The notes: generated by a model from the sequence alone, not told the origin. DNA of 64,000 nt from Acetobacter peroxydans (GCF_006539345.1 NZ_BJMV01000002.1:124001-188000), one strand, 5' to 3'; counted from the first letter of the stretch, positions 38,173 through 48,202 are shown. Program-made: numbers and translations.

Positions 38173-39553
38173 AATCCTGATTGTTGACGATGAACCTGAT
38201 ATCAGACTGCTGATAGAAGGCATTCTGAGCGACGAGGGATACGAGACACGGGCGGCTGATGGTGCCGAGGCCGCTCTTGCGGCGTTTCGGGTGCGCAGAC
38301 CTGCTCTTGTCATTCTGGATGTCTGGCTACAGGGCTCGGGCATGGACGGCCTGGAGATTCTTCAGGCTATGAAAGCGGAGGAACCCTCCGTGCCCGTGGT
38401 CATGATTTCGGGCCATGGCACGATTGAGACCGCCGTCGCTGCGCTGCATCATGGCGCTTACGATTTTATCGAAAAACCGTTCCAGGCAGATCGGCTGCTC
38501 GTGGTGGTGCGTCGCGCGCTGGAGGCGTCGCGGCTGGCGCGCGAGAATGAAGAACTGCGTTTGCGCGCCGGGCAGGACATGGAACTGTTCGGTTCCAGTG
38601 CGCAGATATCCGCTATCCGAAACCAGATCGACAAGGTGGCGCCGACAGGCTCGCGCGTGCTGATAAGTGGCGGGCCGGGCACGGGCAAGGAAGTGGCGGC
38701 CCGTACGCTTCATGCCCGCTCGCGCCGGGCGGATGGCCCGTTTGTGGCGCTGAACTGCGCTATTCTGGCGCCTAACCGTTTTGAAGAAGAGCTGTTTGGC
38801 ATCGAAGGCGGGCCGGACGGGGCAGGGCGGCGCACCGGTGTGCTCGAACGCGCTCATGGGGGCACCCTGCTGCTTGATGAAGTGGCTGATATGCCCATGG
38901 AAACGCAGGGCAAGATCGTGCGCGCCCTGCAGGACCAGACCTTTGAGCGGCTGGGGGGAGATACCCGGGTCAAGGTCGATATCCGCGTGCTCGCCACCAC
39001 CAACCGCGACCTTCAGGCCGAGATCATGGCCGGGCGGTTCAGGGAAGACCTGTATTACCGGCTGGCGGTGGTGCCGCTGCGTATGCCCGCACTCAAGGAG
39101 CGGCGGGACGATATTCCGGGCCTTGCCGCCCTGTTCCTGCGGAGGGCCGCTGAAATGGCGGGCCTGCCCGCGCGCGAGCTTTCGGCGGATGCAGTGGCTG
39201 TGCTGCAGGCTTATGACTGGCCGGGCAATGTGCGTGAACTGCGTAATCTCATGGAACGGGTGTTGATCATGCAGCCCGGTGGCAGCAATGACCCGATCCG
39301 GGCGGACATGCTGCCGTCAACCGTTGGGGAAAGTGCGCCGGCCCTGCTGAAGTTCGATGCCTCTACCGATGTTATGGGGCTGCCCCTGCGCGACGCGCGC
39401 GACCTTTTCGAAACCCAGTATCTGCAGGCTCAGCTTTTGCGTTTTGGCGGCAATATCAGCCGCACGGCGTTATTTGTGGGCATGGAACGCAGTGCTTTGC
39501 ATCGTAAACTCAAGCAGCTTGGTGTAACATCAGAGGAACGAAGTGCTGGCTGA
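38162..39553 (+). CDS. ntrX: Response regulator NtrX lacking the GAFTGA loop
   Basis: 463 residues: receiver (Asp53 in VILDVWLQG), AAA+ domain (Walker A GGPGTGKE near 170; [18 protein letters not shown]) and a Fis-like C-terminal helix-turn-helix (NISRTALFVGMERSALHRKL). The sigma-54 loop position reads ELFGIEGGPDGAGRRTGVLE, with no GAFTGA, as known for other alphaproteobacterial NtrX proteins. The start overlaps the ntrY end by 11 bases. It is the last gene of the operon; hfq follows after 59 bases. Confidence 0.94.
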   Translation: MAHEILIVDDEPDIRLLIEGILSDEGYETRAADGAEAALAAFRVRRPALVILDVWLQGSGMDGLEILQAMKAEEPSVPVVMISGHGTIETAVAALHHGAYDFIEKPFQADRLLVVVRRALEASRLARENEELRLRAGQDMELFGSSAQISAIRNQIDKVAPTGSRVLISGGPGTGKEVAARTLHARSRRADGPFVALNCAILAPNRFEEELFGIEGGPDGAGRRTGVLERAHGGTLLLDEVADMPMETQGKIVRALQDQTFERLGGDTRVKVDIRVLATTNRDLQAEIMAGRFREDLYYRLAVVPLRMPALKERRDDIPGLAALFLRRAAEMAGLPARELSADAVAVLQAYDWPGNVRELRNLMERVLIMQPGGSNDPIRADMLPSTVGESAPALLKFDASTDVMGLPLRDARDLFETQYLQAQLLRFGGNISRTALFVGMERSALHRKLKQLGVTSEERSAG

Positions 39554-39612
39554 TGCGTCAGGTATGAAAAGGTCATACGCGACTACGGCGCACTGGCAGA
39601 ACAATAAAGAGA

Positions 39613-39915
39613 ATGAGTAGGGTTCACACTGTGGAAAAAGAGAGTGTCCAGAATGTACAGGAAGCGTTTCTAAACCAGATTCGCCGCTCCCGTGCGGCAG
39701 TGACCGTATTTTTGGTCAACGGCGTCAAATTGCAGGGCTTTATCACCTGGTTCGATGATCAGGTCATGTTGCTGCGTCGTGATGACCAGACCCAGCTTAT
39801 TTACAAACACGCTATCAGCACAGTGATGCCCAGTATCGCCGTCAATCTTTCCGAACATGCAGGGGCTGCTACATCAGCCGACAGGGAAACCGCTCTTGGC
39901 GACGAGTTTATCTGA
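39613..39915 (+). CDS. hfq: RNA chaperone Hfq
   Basis: Up to 100 residues. The Sm1 motif ([23 protein letters not shown] split over about 13-36, with [14 protein letters not shown]) and the Sm2 motif (YKHAIST) are complete. It forms hexamers that pair small RNAs with mRNAs. Two starts are plausible: ATG 39613 without a clear ribosome site, and GTG 39631 with AGGG eight bases before it, which better matches the family N-terminus. The tail beyond residue 78 is short and acidic. Confidence 0.95.
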   Translation: MSRVHTVEKESVQNVQEAFLNQIRRSRAAVTVFLVNGVKLQGFITWFDDQVMLLRRDDQTQLIYKHAISTVMPSIAVNLSEHAGAATSADRETALGDEFI

Positions 39916-41215
39916 ACAGAACAAAATTGTTGCCACGCGCGCGGCTGTTATTCTGCCGTGGGAGCGCGCGGCACACGGGCAGGACGTGCGGGCTGCTGAA
40001 GCCCGGCTGGAAGAGGCCGTGGGGCTTACGGCTTCTATCGGGCTGATTATTGTCCGCAAGGCTGTTGTGCTGCTGCGTATGCGTCGCTCTTCTACCCTGC
40101 TGGGCAAAGGGCAGGTGGATGCGCTGGCGGCGGCGGTCAAGGCAGACCGGGTCGATGTGGTGGTGGTGGATTCGCGTCTGACCCCCGCCCAGCAGCGTAA
40201 TCTGGAGACGGAACTGGGCTGCAAGGTCATAGACCGTACTGGCCTTATTCTCGATATTTTTGGCGCCCGTGCCGCCACGCGTGAAGGCACGTTGCAGGTT
40301 GAACTCGCGCATCTGGGATATCAGCGCTCGCGTCTTGTGCGGTTGTGGACACATCTTGAACGCCAGCGCGGCGGGTTCGGCTTTCTTGGCGGCCCCGGCG
40401 AGACCCAGATCGAGGCCGACCGCCGTATGATCAGCGAGCGGATCGTTCGGCTCAAAAAGGATCTGGAACAGGTGCGCCGCACCCGTGGCCTGCACCGTCA
40501 GGCCCGGCGACGGGTGCCGTTCCCGGTTGTGGCGCTGGTTGGCTATACCAATGCGGGTAAATCCACGCTGTTCAATGCGCTGACAGGGGCCACCGTCTAT
40601 GCGCAGGATCAGCTTTTTGCAACGCTGGACCCCACCATGCGGGCGATTACCCTGCCATCCGGGCGGCAGGTGATCCTGTCGGATACGGTGGGCTTTATCA
40701 GCGAACTGCCGACTGAACTTATCGCGGCCTTCCGTGCCACGCTTGAAGAAGTGGCAGAGGCGGACATTATCCTGCATGTGCGCGATGTGGCGCATCCCGA
40801 AAGCGCCGCGCAGAAAAAAGATGTGCTGGGCGTGCTGCAGGGTATGGCCCGCGACAACATGCTGGAGCAGGACTGGTCCAGCCGCGTTGTGGAAGTCCTG
40901 AACAAGGTGGACCTGTTGGGTGGGGCGGAAACCCTGCCCAAGACGGAAGATACCGTGGCAATTTCAGCCATAACCGGCGATGGGCTGTGTAGTCTGCTGG
41001 CGCGGATTGATGAGCGTATCACCACCGGCATGGAAATGGTGCGCTATAGGCTGGCCCTGTCAGACGGTGCGGCTTCGGCCTGGCTGTATCAGCACGGCGA
41101 GGTTCTGCATCGTGCGGATGAGGAAGAGCAGACCGATATTACCGTGCGCCTCGCGGCTGAGGATAGGGCGCGGTTTGAGCGCCAGTTTACGCACGTAACG
41201 GCCCTTCTGGCCTGA
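39896..41215 (+). CDS. hflX: Ribosome-associated GTPase HflX
   Basis: About 439 residues. The N-terminal HflX domain contains [11 protein letters not shown] and [16 protein letters not shown]; a helical linker has [13 protein letters not shown]; the G domain begins near 216 with GYTNAGKST, then [10 protein letters not shown] and NKVD. HflX splits stalled ribosomes, and the hfq-hflX order is a common pair. I favour a TTG at 39896, inside the hfq end, with AGGG nearby; an ATG at 39857 would overlap hfq by 59 bases and has no ribosome site. Confidence 0.94.
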   Translation: MATSLSEQNKIVATRAAVILPWERAAHGQDVRAAEARLEEAVGLTASIGLIIVRKAVVLLRMRRSSTLLGKGQVDALAAAVKADRVDVVVVDSRLTPAQQRNLETELGCKVIDRTGLILDIFGARAATREGTLQVELAHLGYQRSRLVRLWTHLERQRGGFGFLGGPGETQIEADRRMISERIVRLKKDLEQVRRTRGLHRQARRRVPFPVVALVGYTNAGKSTLFNALTGATVYAQDQLFATLDPTMRAITLPSGRQVILSDTVGFISELPTELIAAFRATLEEVAEADIILHVRDVAHPESAAQKKDVLGVLQGMARDNMLEQDWSSRVVEVLNKVDLLGGAETLPKTEDTVAISAITGDGLCSLLARIDERITTGMEMVRYRLALSDGAASAWLYQHGEVLHRADEEEQTDITVRLAAEDRARFERQFTHVTALLA

Positions 41216-41246
41216 CAGGGCTGCCCCCGTTGGGGGCAGCTCTGTC
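41214..41246. terminator. Bidirectional terminator between hflX and the Nudix gene
   Basis: GACAGGGCTGCCCCC (41214-41228) pairs with GGGGGCAGCTCTGTC (41232-41246), with one mismatch, around a three-base loop. It fills the 33-base gap between two converging genes. Confidence 0.8.
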
Positions 41247-41248
41247 AA

Positions 41249-41881
41249 TCAGTCGAAATCGGCCGGGCGGTTGGGGTCTGCCCGGTGAGCAAACAGCAGG
41301 TCTATTTCATGGGGCAGGATACGTCCGGTTGAAAGATCAGCCGGGATTTCATCCTTGGCGAAAAAGCTGACAGCACTGGTCTCGATGCTGGTCTTTGCCG
41401 CCCCACCGATCACATCGGCAATGAAGAACAGCTTGGTAATGGAAAACGGCTCGGGTGGCGTGTGGCCCTGATGGTCACGGTCGAAGGCCATGGCAAGCTT
41501 GGTGATCCGCACATTATAGCCGGTCTCCTCCAGCACTTCCTTGGCGGCATTTTCAGCCGGGGTCAGGTTTACATCGGCCCAGCCGCCCGGCAGTGTCCAG
41601 CGATCCTGATCAAGCACTTCACGCACCATAAGCACCCTGTCTTGCGGGTCAAAGGCGGCAATACGCACCTCCAGCTTAGGGGTGGCATATCCGCTTTGCT
41701 GGCGGAACAGGTTTTCTATGACGGTGCAGTCCGCTCCGCTGCCGGTTGCCATCATGCGGGCGGCTAGTGCCAGAAGGTGCTCGTAGCGTTCGCGGTCGAA
41801 CGGGTCCTTGACGTAATGCAGGCCGCTCTGGGCAATGGCTTGTACTTCTCGTGCCCAGATCAGCCAGTCAGGGTCTGCCAT
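41249..41881 (-). CDS. Nudix hydrolase with N-terminal Nudix-associated domain
   Basis: 210 residues. The first 60 resemble the small N-terminal domain found in some ADP-ribose-type Nudix enzymes (REVQAIAQSGLHYVKDPFDR). The Nudix box is GWADVNLTPAENAAKEVLEE, with Lys in place of the usual Arg in the REUxEE core, so metal binding by the EE pair is kept. It should cleave a nucleoside diphosphate derivative; the substrate is not decidable. The ATG at 41881 has GGGGA ten bases upstream. A strong terminator just upstream (41909-41940) isolates it from clpB. Confidence 0.85.
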   Translation of the reverse strand: MADPDWLIWAREVQAIAQSGLHYVKDPFDRERYEHLLALAARMMATGSGADCTVIENLFRQQSGYATPKLEVRIAAFDPQDRVLMVREVLDQDRWTLPGGWADVNLTPAENAAKEVLEETGYNVRITKLAMAFDRDHQGHTPPEPFSITKLFFIADVIGGAAKTSIETSAVSFFAKDEIPADLSTGRILPHEIDLLFAHRADPNRPADFD

Positions 41882-41908
41882 GGCGTGTTTTTCCCCGTGT
41901 GTCGCGTA

Positions 41909-41940
41909 AAAAAACGGGAAGGCCTGAGCCTTCCCGTTCA
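41909..41940 (-). terminator. Rho-independent terminator of clpB
   Basis: AACGGGAAGGC and GCCTTCCCGTT form a perfect 11-base stem with a four-base loop, and on the minus strand the stem runs into seven Ts. It is 38 bases beyond the clpB stop. Confidence 0.92.
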
Positions 41941-41977
41941 AAGTGTAGGTTAAAGACAGTCCTGCGGACAGGTCTGC

Positions 41978-44596
41978 TCAGAGATTGGCATCCGCCGCCT
42001 CGGCCGCGGTCGTGCCGTTGATCAGCAGACCATCGCCATTGGCCGAGATGGTGATGCTCTCTCCATCATGGATGCGGCCTTCAAGCAGGAGTTCAGCCAG
42101 CGGGTTCTGCAGGTTCCGCTGAATGACCCTCTTGAGCGGACGTGCACCGTAAACCGGGTCGTAGCCTTCATTGGCCAGCCACGAGTCCGCCAGCGGATCA
42201 AGCGTGAGGGTGATCTTGCGGTCATCCAGCAGTTTCTGCAGCCGCTTGATCTGGATATCCACGATCTTGCTCATGTCGGTTTTCTGCAGACGGGCGAACA
42301 GGATGATTTCGTCCAGACGGTTAAGGAACTCTGGGCGGAAGTGTTCGCGCACCACTTTCATCACCTGCGCCTGCACCATGTCGGTCGTTTCGCCATCGGG
42401 CTGGTTTGCCAGATATTCCGAACCGAGGTTGCTGGTCAGGATAATGAGCGTATTGCGGAAGTCCACCGTGCGGCCCTGGCCATCCGTCAGCCTGCCGTCA
42501 TCAAGCACCTGCAACAGAATGTTGAAGACATCCTCATGGGCTTTTTCAACTTCATCGAACAGGATCACCTGATACGGCCTGCGCCGCACGGCTTCGGTCA
42601 GCACACCACCTTCTTCGTACCCGACATAGCCCGGAGGTGCGCCGATCAGGCGGGCCACGGCGTGCTTTTCCATGAACTCGCTCATGTCGATGCGCAACAG
42701 GGCCTTGTCGTCATCAAACAGGAAACGGGCCAACGCCTTGGTCAGCTCGGTCTTGCCTACACCCGTCGGGCCGAGGAACAGGAAGGAGCCAATCGGACGG
42801 TTGGGGTCCTGCAGCCCGGCGCGTGCACGCCGCACCGCGTTCGCCACGGCCTTGAGAGCCGGTTCCTGCCCTACCACGGAGCGGCGCAGTTCGTCTTCCA
42901 TACGCAGCAGCTTGGCGCGCTCGCCTTCCAGCATCCGGTCAACCGGCACGCCGGTCCACCGCGATACCACGGACGCGACACCCTGATCCGTCACCGCTTC
43001 CGAAACCAGATCATTCTGCTTTGCGGCTTCTTCTTCCGTTTTGCGCGTCTGGGCAATCTGGCTTTCCAGATTGGGGATCACGCCATACATCAGCTCGGAC
43101 GCGCGGCCGAGGTCGCCCCGGCGCTGGGCCACTTCCACATCGGAACGGGCCTGATCAAGCTGCTCCTGCAACTTCTGCACGGCGTGCACGCGGTCTTTTT
43201 CCGCGTGCCAGGCAGCACTGAGCGTATCGGATTTTTCTTCCAGATCGGCCAGTTCGGCTTCCACCGCCTCAAGCCTGTCCTTGCTCGCCGTGTCGTCTTC
43301 CTTGCGGAGCGCTTCACGTTCGATCTTGAGTTGGATAATCCGGCGGTCGAGTTCGTCCAGTTCCTCGGGCTTGCTGTCGATCTGCATACGCAGGCGGCTG
43401 GCCGCCTCGTCAATCAGGTCGATCGCTTTGTCGGGTAGGAAACGGTCGGTAATGTAGCGGTTCGACAGAGTGGCGGCAGCCACCAGCGCGCCGTCTGTAA
43501 TCCGCACGCCGTGATGCAGCTCGTATTTTTCCTTGATGCCGCGCAGGATGGAGATCGTGTCCGCAACGCTGGGCTCACCCACAAAAACCGGCTGGAAACG
43601 CCGGGCGAGTGCTGCGTCTTTTTCAATATACTTGCGGTATTCGTCCAGAGTGGTCGCGCCAATGCAGTGCAGCGTGCCACGCGCCAGTTCAGGCTTGATC
43701 AGGTTGGAGGCATCCATCGCGCCATCCGTCCGGCCCGCGCCAACCAGCGTGTGCATTTCGTCAATGAAGAGAATGACCTGCCCTTCGGCGGATTCAATTT
43801 CCTTCAGCACGGCTTTCAGACGTTCTTCGAACTCACCACGATATTTCGCACCAGCTACCAATGCGCCCATATCGAGCGAGAGCAGTTTCTTGTTGCGCAG
43901 CGCCTCGGGCACATCGCCGTTAACAATCCGCTGGGCCAGACCTTCCACAATGGCGGTTTTGCCAACACCCGGTTCACCAATCAGAACGGGGTTGTTCTTG
44001 CTGCGCCGGGCCAGAACCTGAATGGCGCGGCGGATTTCCTCGTCACGCCCGATAACGGGATCGAGCTTGCCCGCCTGAGCGACTTCCGTGACATCGCGCG
44101 CATATTTCTTAAGCGCGTCAAAATTCGCCTCGGCCCCTTCGCTGGTTACGGTGCGGCCCTTGCGTATGGTGGCGATGGCTTTTTCGAGGGCCTCAACAGA
44201 AGCACCGTTGTCTTTCAGTGCGCGGCCCGCCGCCGTATCGGACGCCGCCAGAGCCGCCAGCAGGCGATCCTGAGCCACAAAGCTGTCGCCCGCCTTTTGT
44301 GCGCTCTGCTCGGCAAAGTCGAGCGCGCGAACAAGGTCAGGCGTTGCCGCAGGCTGGCCAGCGCCACCGCCCTGTACCTTGGGCAGTTTGGCCAGCGCCT
44401 GTTCGGTTGCGGCCTTGACGGCCTCCGGCGTGCCGCCCGCGGCGCGGATCAGCGAGGATGCAGCCCCTTCGGGATCATCCAGCATGGCTTTAAGCAGGTG
44501 TTCAGGCGTCAACTGCTGATTGAAATCACGCAGCGCGATCGTCTGTGCCGCCTGAAGAAAACCGCGTGACCGTTCGGTAAATTTTGCAATATCCAT
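41978..44596 (-). CDS. clpB: Disaggregase ClpB
   Basis: 872-residue Hsp100 AAA+ chaperone that, with DnaK, rescues aggregated proteins. The N-domain (1-145) is followed by ATPase 1 (Walker A GEPGVGKT near 205), the coiled-coil middle domain (about 405-530, [12 protein letters not shown] and QEQLDQAR) and ATPase 2 (Walker A GPTGVGKT near 610), with FDEVEKAH. No CIRCE is seen upstream; on the minus strand CTTGAA at 44658-44653 could be the -35 box of a heat-shock sigma promoter, but a clear -10 is missing. Confidence 0.97.
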   Translation of the reverse strand: MDIAKFTERSRGFLQAAQTIALRDFNQQLTPEHLLKAMLDDPEGAASSLIRAAGGTPEAVKAATEQALAKLPKVQGGGAGQPAATPDLVRALDFAEQSAQKAGDSFVAQDRLLAALAASDTAAGRALKDNGASVEALEKAIATIRKGRTVTSEGAEANFDALKKYARDVTEVAQAGKLDPVIGRDEEIRRAIQVLARRSKNNPVLIGEPGVGKTAIVEGLAQRIVNGDVPEALRNKKLLSLDMGALVAGAKYRGEFEERLKAVLKEIESAEGQVILFIDEMHTLVGAGRTDGAMDASNLIKPELARGTLHCIGATTLDEYRKYIEKDAALARRFQPVFVGEPSVADTISILRGIKEKYELHHGVRITDGALVAAATLSNRYITDRFLPDKAIDLIDEAASRLRMQIDSKPEELDELDRRIIQLKIEREALRKEDDTASKDRLEAVEAELADLEEKSDTLSAAWHAEKDRVHAVQKLQEQLDQARSDVEVAQRRGDLGRASELMYGVIPNLESQIAQTRKTEEEAAKQNDLVSEAVTDQGVASVVSRWTGVPVDRMLEGERAKLLRMEDELRRSVVGQEPALKAVANAVRRARAGLQDPNRPIGSFLFLGPTGVGKTELTKALARFLFDDDKALLRIDMSEFMEKHAVARLIGAPPGYVGYEEGGVLTEAVRRRPYQVILFDEVEKAHEDVFNILLQVLDDGRLTDGQGRTVDFRNTLIILTSNLGSEYLANQPDGETTDMVQAQVMKVVREHFRPEFLNRLDEIILFARLQKTDMSKIVDIQIKRLQKLLDDRKITLTLDPLADSWLANEGYDPVYGARPLKRVIQRNLQNPLAELLLEGRIHDGESITISANGDGLLINGTTAAEAADANL

Positions 44597-44775
44597 AATA
44601 TTACTTACGTCCCTTTTAATGAGGCGACTGAAGGCCCTCCTTCCGCCCCTTCTTCAAGGCAACGAACGAGGGTCTTTTGTTTCTTTTCATAAGATTGGAT
44701 GGCAGGGGCGGACAATCAAGAGGGCGCTGCCATGCCATGATGAGGATATGAAAATAACGGGTTGAAAACAGCAAA

Positions 44776-44805
44776 GGGGCGGAACCTCATGCAAGGTTCC
44801 GCCCC
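44776..44805 (-). terminator. Terminator of the superoxide dismutase gene
   Basis: GGGGCGGAACCT (44776-44787) and AGGTTCCGCCCC (44794-44805) form a perfect 12-base stem with a six-base loop. On the minus strand TTTGCTGTTTTC follows. Confidence 0.88.
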
Positions 44806-44835
44806 CATTGTCGGTGCTGTTGCTGTCAGCGCGGT

Positions 44836-45444
44836 TTACGCGGCGTTGAGCCGTGCTTCCGCAAACTCGTAGTTTGCCAGCTTGTCGAGGAAGTTGGTGA
44901 TGTAGTCAGGACGACGGTTGCGGAAGTCGATGTAGTAGGAATGTTCCCACACATCGGCGGTCAGCAGCGCAGTGCCCTGGCCTTCTGCCAGCGGGTTGGT
45001 GCCGTTGGGAGTTTTGGTAATGGCCAGCTTGCCATCCTTGCCCAGAACCAGCCATGCCCAGCCCGAACCGAACTGCGAGATAGCCGCCTTGCGGAATTCG
45101 TCCTTGAAGGTGTCGATGCTGCCGAAATCAGCCGTGATCTTGGCACCCAGCTTTTCCGGCATGGCGCCGCCCGTGGCGGACAGGCTGTTCCAGAAGAAGG
45201 AGTGATTCCAGTGCTGGCCAGCGTTGTTGAAAAGACCGGTCAGGTCAGCCTTGCCGTGGGCAGCCAGAATGATGTCTTCCAGAGACTTGCCAGCCAGTTC
45301 CGGCTTGCCTTCCAGCAGGGTGTTCAGCGTGGTGACATAGGCCTGATGGTGCTTGCCATGGTGGAATTCAAGCGTTTCCTGGCACATGCCGCGTGCGGCA
45401 AGAGCATTGGTGGTGTAGGGAAGGGATGGCAGTTCGAAAGCCAT
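44836..45444 (-). CDS. sodB: Superoxide dismutase, Fe type
   Basis: 202 residues. Metal ligands: His28 (LEFHHGKHH), His in GQHWNHSFFW, and DVWEHSYYID with Asp and His. The Gln two residues ahead of WNH fits the iron-type second-sphere residue, so I favour FeSOD; cambialistic use of Mn is possible. No signal peptide, so cytoplasmic. GGAG lies six bases before the ATG at 45444; the upstream extension to 45507 is not conserved. Confidence 0.95.
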   Translation of the reverse strand: MAFELPSLPYTTNALAARGMCQETLEFHHGKHHQAYVTTLNTLLEGKPELAGKSLEDIILAAHGKADLTGLFNNAGQHWNHSFFWNSLSATGGAMPEKLGAKITADFGSIDTFKDEFRKAAISQFGSGWAWLVLGKDGKLAITKTPNGTNPLAEGQGTALLTADVWEHSYYIDFRNRRPDYITNFLDKLANYEFAEARLNAA

Positions 45445-45699
45445 GGTCAACTCCGTATCAAGTGCAGGGCGTGAGGGGGCGCCTGATCCGGCAACAGCTA
45501 TGGGCACGTGCGCGATGCGTCAAGAGAACGCTCCATGACAAAGGCGCGCACAGAAGCTTTGCCGGGTTCAGGTGCAGGAAAATGCCCTGCTGGTGGGGGC
45601 TTGTAGTCAGGCATTCCGTCAGGAACGCTGTGCGGGTATTACGCATGAAAAAGGACCGCGTTGCAACCCGGCAGGACGCGGCCCCACGCATTTGGGATT

Positions 45700-46524
45700 A
45701 TGAAAAACATCATGACAGCATCCACACAGGAAACGGACGCGCTTTCCATTCTGCGCATGGCGAGCGCTGATCCTGACCGGATGTTGTGCACGGCCTTTAT
45801 GCCGCACCCGGCGCGTGAGCGGGCCTTTGTGCTGCTGGCGTTTCATAACGAACTGCTGCGAGTGCTCCAGCCCGCGCGGTCAAGCGCTGTGGCGGGTTCG
45901 CTGGCGGGCATGGTGCGGCTGCAATGGTGGCGCGAGGTGCTTGAAGGCCGCCGTCCGCCCGAGCATCATCTTGCTCCCAGATTACTGGAGACAGTTGTAG
46001 ACGGGCATCTCAGCCGCGAAACACTGCTGCGGCTCGTGCTTTCAGCGGAAATGGAGCTGGACAGTCAGGCCCGCCCGGACAGTGCTTCGGATTCCGGCTC
46101 GTGGGAGCAGATGCTGCGTGATGGTGCTGGAGCGCTGAGCGTAGGAATGGGCGAAATTCTGGGTGTGCGGGAGCCCGAGCGCCTCAATGCACTGGAACGG
46201 TGCGGTATGGCATATGGGGCGGGTGCCATGCTGCGACACTGGAGCGTGCTGCAGGGGGGCGGGCGCTTTCTGTATCCAGGCCCGGTGTCCGGGCTTTATC
46301 AGGCCGGGTGCGCGTTTGCCGCGCAGGCAGACGCCTTCACCCAGCAGGAAGAGGAGCATCCTGCCGGATGGCATCTGGCGGCGCTGCCGCTGGTGCTGGC
46401 CCGGCGGGATCTAGCCCGTCATGCCACGGCGGGGCAGAAGGCCGTGCAGGCCGGTCGACCACGGGGCATCGGCGATAAGCTGGCGGTTATGCTGGCAGGT
46501 TGGAAAGCCGCGCGCCGGCTGTAA
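45700..46524 (+). CDS. Squalene/phytoene-synthase-fold protein (NDUFAF6-like), no Asp-rich motifs
   Basis: 274 residues of the trans-isoprenyl synthase fold: AFVLLAFHNELLRV, then MVRLQWWREVLEG and the later YGAGAMLRHWSVLQ. In true squalene or phytoene synthases these positions carry DxxxD clusters that bind magnesium-diphosphate; here the first reads HNELL and the second lacks the Asp pair. The mitochondrial assembly factor NDUFAF6 shows the same loss. I therefore read it as a non-catalytic relative, perhaps a complex I assembly factor. The ATG at 45700 is chosen; 45712 is an alternative. Confidence 0.75.
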   Translation: MKNIMTASTQETDALSILRMASADPDRMLCTAFMPHPARERAFVLLAFHNELLRVLQPARSSAVAGSLAGMVRLQWWREVLEGRRPPEHHLAPRLLETVVDGHLSRETLLRLVLSAEMELDSQARPDSASDSGSWEQMLRDGAGALSVGMGEILGVREPERLNALERCGMAYGAGAMLRHWSVLQGGGRFLYPGPVSGLYQAGCAFAAQADAFTQQEEEHPAGWHLAALPLVLARRDLARHATAGQKAVQAGRPRGIGDKLAVMLAGWKAARRL

Positions 46525-46557
46525 CGCGCGCACGCGGCTTCAGGCGGGGGCGCTTGC

Positions 46558-47433
46558 TCAGGCGTCGTTGGCGACGATTTTTTCCATGATGCCGATCAGG
46601 GCCGAGTAATCCGCATCTTCCGCCGCGCGCCGGGTTAGTGAAAGCTGCTGCGTGGTGGCGGCCAGTGTGGGCACGGGAACGGCCAGCCGGGCGGCGGCAT
46701 CCAGGAACAGCCGCATGTCTTTCTGCATGAGCCGGGCGGGAAACTGCGGTGCGAAATCGCCAGTTCTGGCCATGCGGATCTTGCGTTTGTGATGAGGGGA
46801 AATGACCGCCATCTCATCCAGCGCGTCAAAGAGCATGGAGCGATCCAACCCGGCGGCCAGACCGTAGGCGATTGCCTCGGCCACGGCGGCCAGTCCGGCC
46901 CCCATGATGGCGTTGATCACCAGCTTCAACCGTGCGCCGCTGCCCGGCGGGCCTGCATGTACGGTCAGCCGACCGATGGCGTCAAAAACCGGTTTGGCGC
47001 GCTGCATGGCGTCGTCACTGCCGCCTGCCAGCACGACCAGTGCTGCGGCTTCTGCTTCGGGCGTGCTCCCTGAAACCGGGCAGTCGATGACCGTGACGCC
47101 CAGTTTCTGCCCGGCTTCGAACAGGGCCTGCGTGGCCTCGGGGGAAACGGAGCTGGTATTGAGCACAAGCCCGCCGGATTTCATGCCCGCCAGTGCGCCC
47201 GCCGCGCCGTACATGCAGGTTTCAAGGGCTTCGTCATCCGGTACGCAGACCAGAACAATATCCGCCGCGCGCGCGACATCCGCCGCCGTAGCGAGGAAGG
47301 CAATGTCGCCGTTACCGCCCTTGCCGGAGGGCGTGTAGGCAATGGCCTTGTAACCTGCCTTGGCCAGATTGACCGCCATGCGGCTGGCCATGGCGCCCAG
47401 TCCGATAAAGCCGATGGTTTGTGCAGCTGTCAT
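46558..47433 (-). CDS. 3-hydroxyisobutyrate dehydrogenase family oxidoreductase
   Basis: 291 residues of the beta-hydroxyacid dehydrogenase family. The N-terminal NAD(P)-binding motif GFIGLGAMASRMAVNL is at 8-23, the substrate motif DCPVSGSTPEA at about 117-127, and the catalytic Lys lies in GARLKLVINAIMG near 170. The substrate may be 3-hydroxyisobutyrate, tartronate semialdehyde or succinic semialdehyde; sequence alone does not decide. It is convergent with the gene before it and divergent from the msrQ-like gene, with 127 bases between starts. Confidence 0.9.
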   Translation of the reverse strand: MTAAQTIGFIGLGAMASRMAVNLAKAGYKAIAYTPSGKGGNGDIAFLATAADVARAADIVLVCVPDDEALETCMYGAAGALAGMKSGGLVLNTSSVSPEATQALFEAGQKLGVTVIDCPVSGSTPEAEAAALVVLAGGSDDAMQRAKPVFDAIGRLTVHAGPPGSGARLKLVINAIMGAGLAAVAEAIAYGLAAGLDRSMLFDALDEMAVISPHHKRKIRMARTGDFAPQFPARLMQKDMRLFLDAAARLAVPVPTLAATTQQLSLTRRAAEDADYSALIGIMEKIVANDA

Positions 47434-47560
47434 GATTTTCCGTGACTCCGAATTTTTTTTGTTATCATCTTTAGGGCGGAAAAAATGTGTGTCTTCTCAC
47501 ATGGCGACACACAGCGTAGCGATTCCACCAAAGGCGTGCAAACCGGCAGGGAGCAGACGC

Positions 47561-48190
47561 ATGCTGAGCGTGAAGGGTCCGCCCGTGTCGGGCAGACCGC
47601 GCAGAAGGGTCAGACTTCGCCCCTTCCACAGGCAGGTGTTGTTTTATGCCCTGTTTATGGTGCCGCTTGGCATAGGTTTGCAGGAAATCTGGTGCGGTCC
47701 AGACCACGGTCACGCGGCGGTGGTGCAGCAGCATCAGTTCGGACTATATGCGTTCCGCTTTCTATTATTTTCCCTGCTTGTTTCGCCGCTCAGGCGTTTT
47801 ATCGGGGTCGATTGCATGGTGTACCGGCGGCCGCTTGGCCTGCTGGCTTTTACATATGCTTTTGTACATGCCGCATTATACTTCGGCTGGATAACGCGCA
47901 TGGACCCGGAGCGGTTGCAGCATGATTTCGTGACGCGTCCTCTGTTCGTATTCGGGACGCTGGCGTTGCTGTTTTTATCCCTGCTGGCGGCCACATCCAC
48001 CCGCGGCGCTATCCGGCGCATGGGGTGCCGGTGGGTGCGGCTGCACAGGCTGGTTTATGTGGCGGCGGTGCTGGCCAGTGTGCATTTCTGTCTGGCTTTC
48101 CGCACATGGCATCTGGAGGCCTTCATTTACGCGGGCTGCACCATGGGGGCGCTGGCCGTGCGGCGCCTGCCGCCGCGTCGTGCAGCATAA
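47561..48190 (+). CDS. msrQ: MsrQ-like haem-binding ferric-reductase membrane protein
   Basis: 209 residues with about six hydrophobic segments and the histidines of the family: YAFVHAALYFG, RLHRLVYVAAVLASVHF. MsrQ is the quinone-linked haem b membrane partner that feeds electrons to the periplasmic methionine sulfoxide reductase MsrP. AGGGAG lies nine bases before the ATG at 47561. No msrP is adjacent: its neighbours are an oxidoreductase and a SulP transporter, so either msrP is elsewhere or the protein serves another acceptor. Confidence 0.85.
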   Translation: MLSVKGPPVSGRPRRRVRLRPFHRQVLFYALFMVPLGIGLQEIWCGPDHGHAAVVQQHQFGLYAFRFLLFSLLVSPLRRFIGVDCMVYRRPLGLLAFTYAFVHAALYFGWITRMDPERLQHDFVTRPLFVFGTLALLFLSLLAATSTRGAIRRMGCRWVRLHRLVYVAAVLASVHFCLAFRTWHLEAFIYAGCTMGALAVRRLPPRRAA

Positions 48191-48202
48191 GGCGGCTCTG
48201 GT

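Noticed and set aside
42068..43438. A 456-codon plus-strand frame opposite clpB
   Set aside because: Antisense of a certain clpB gene with no family features.
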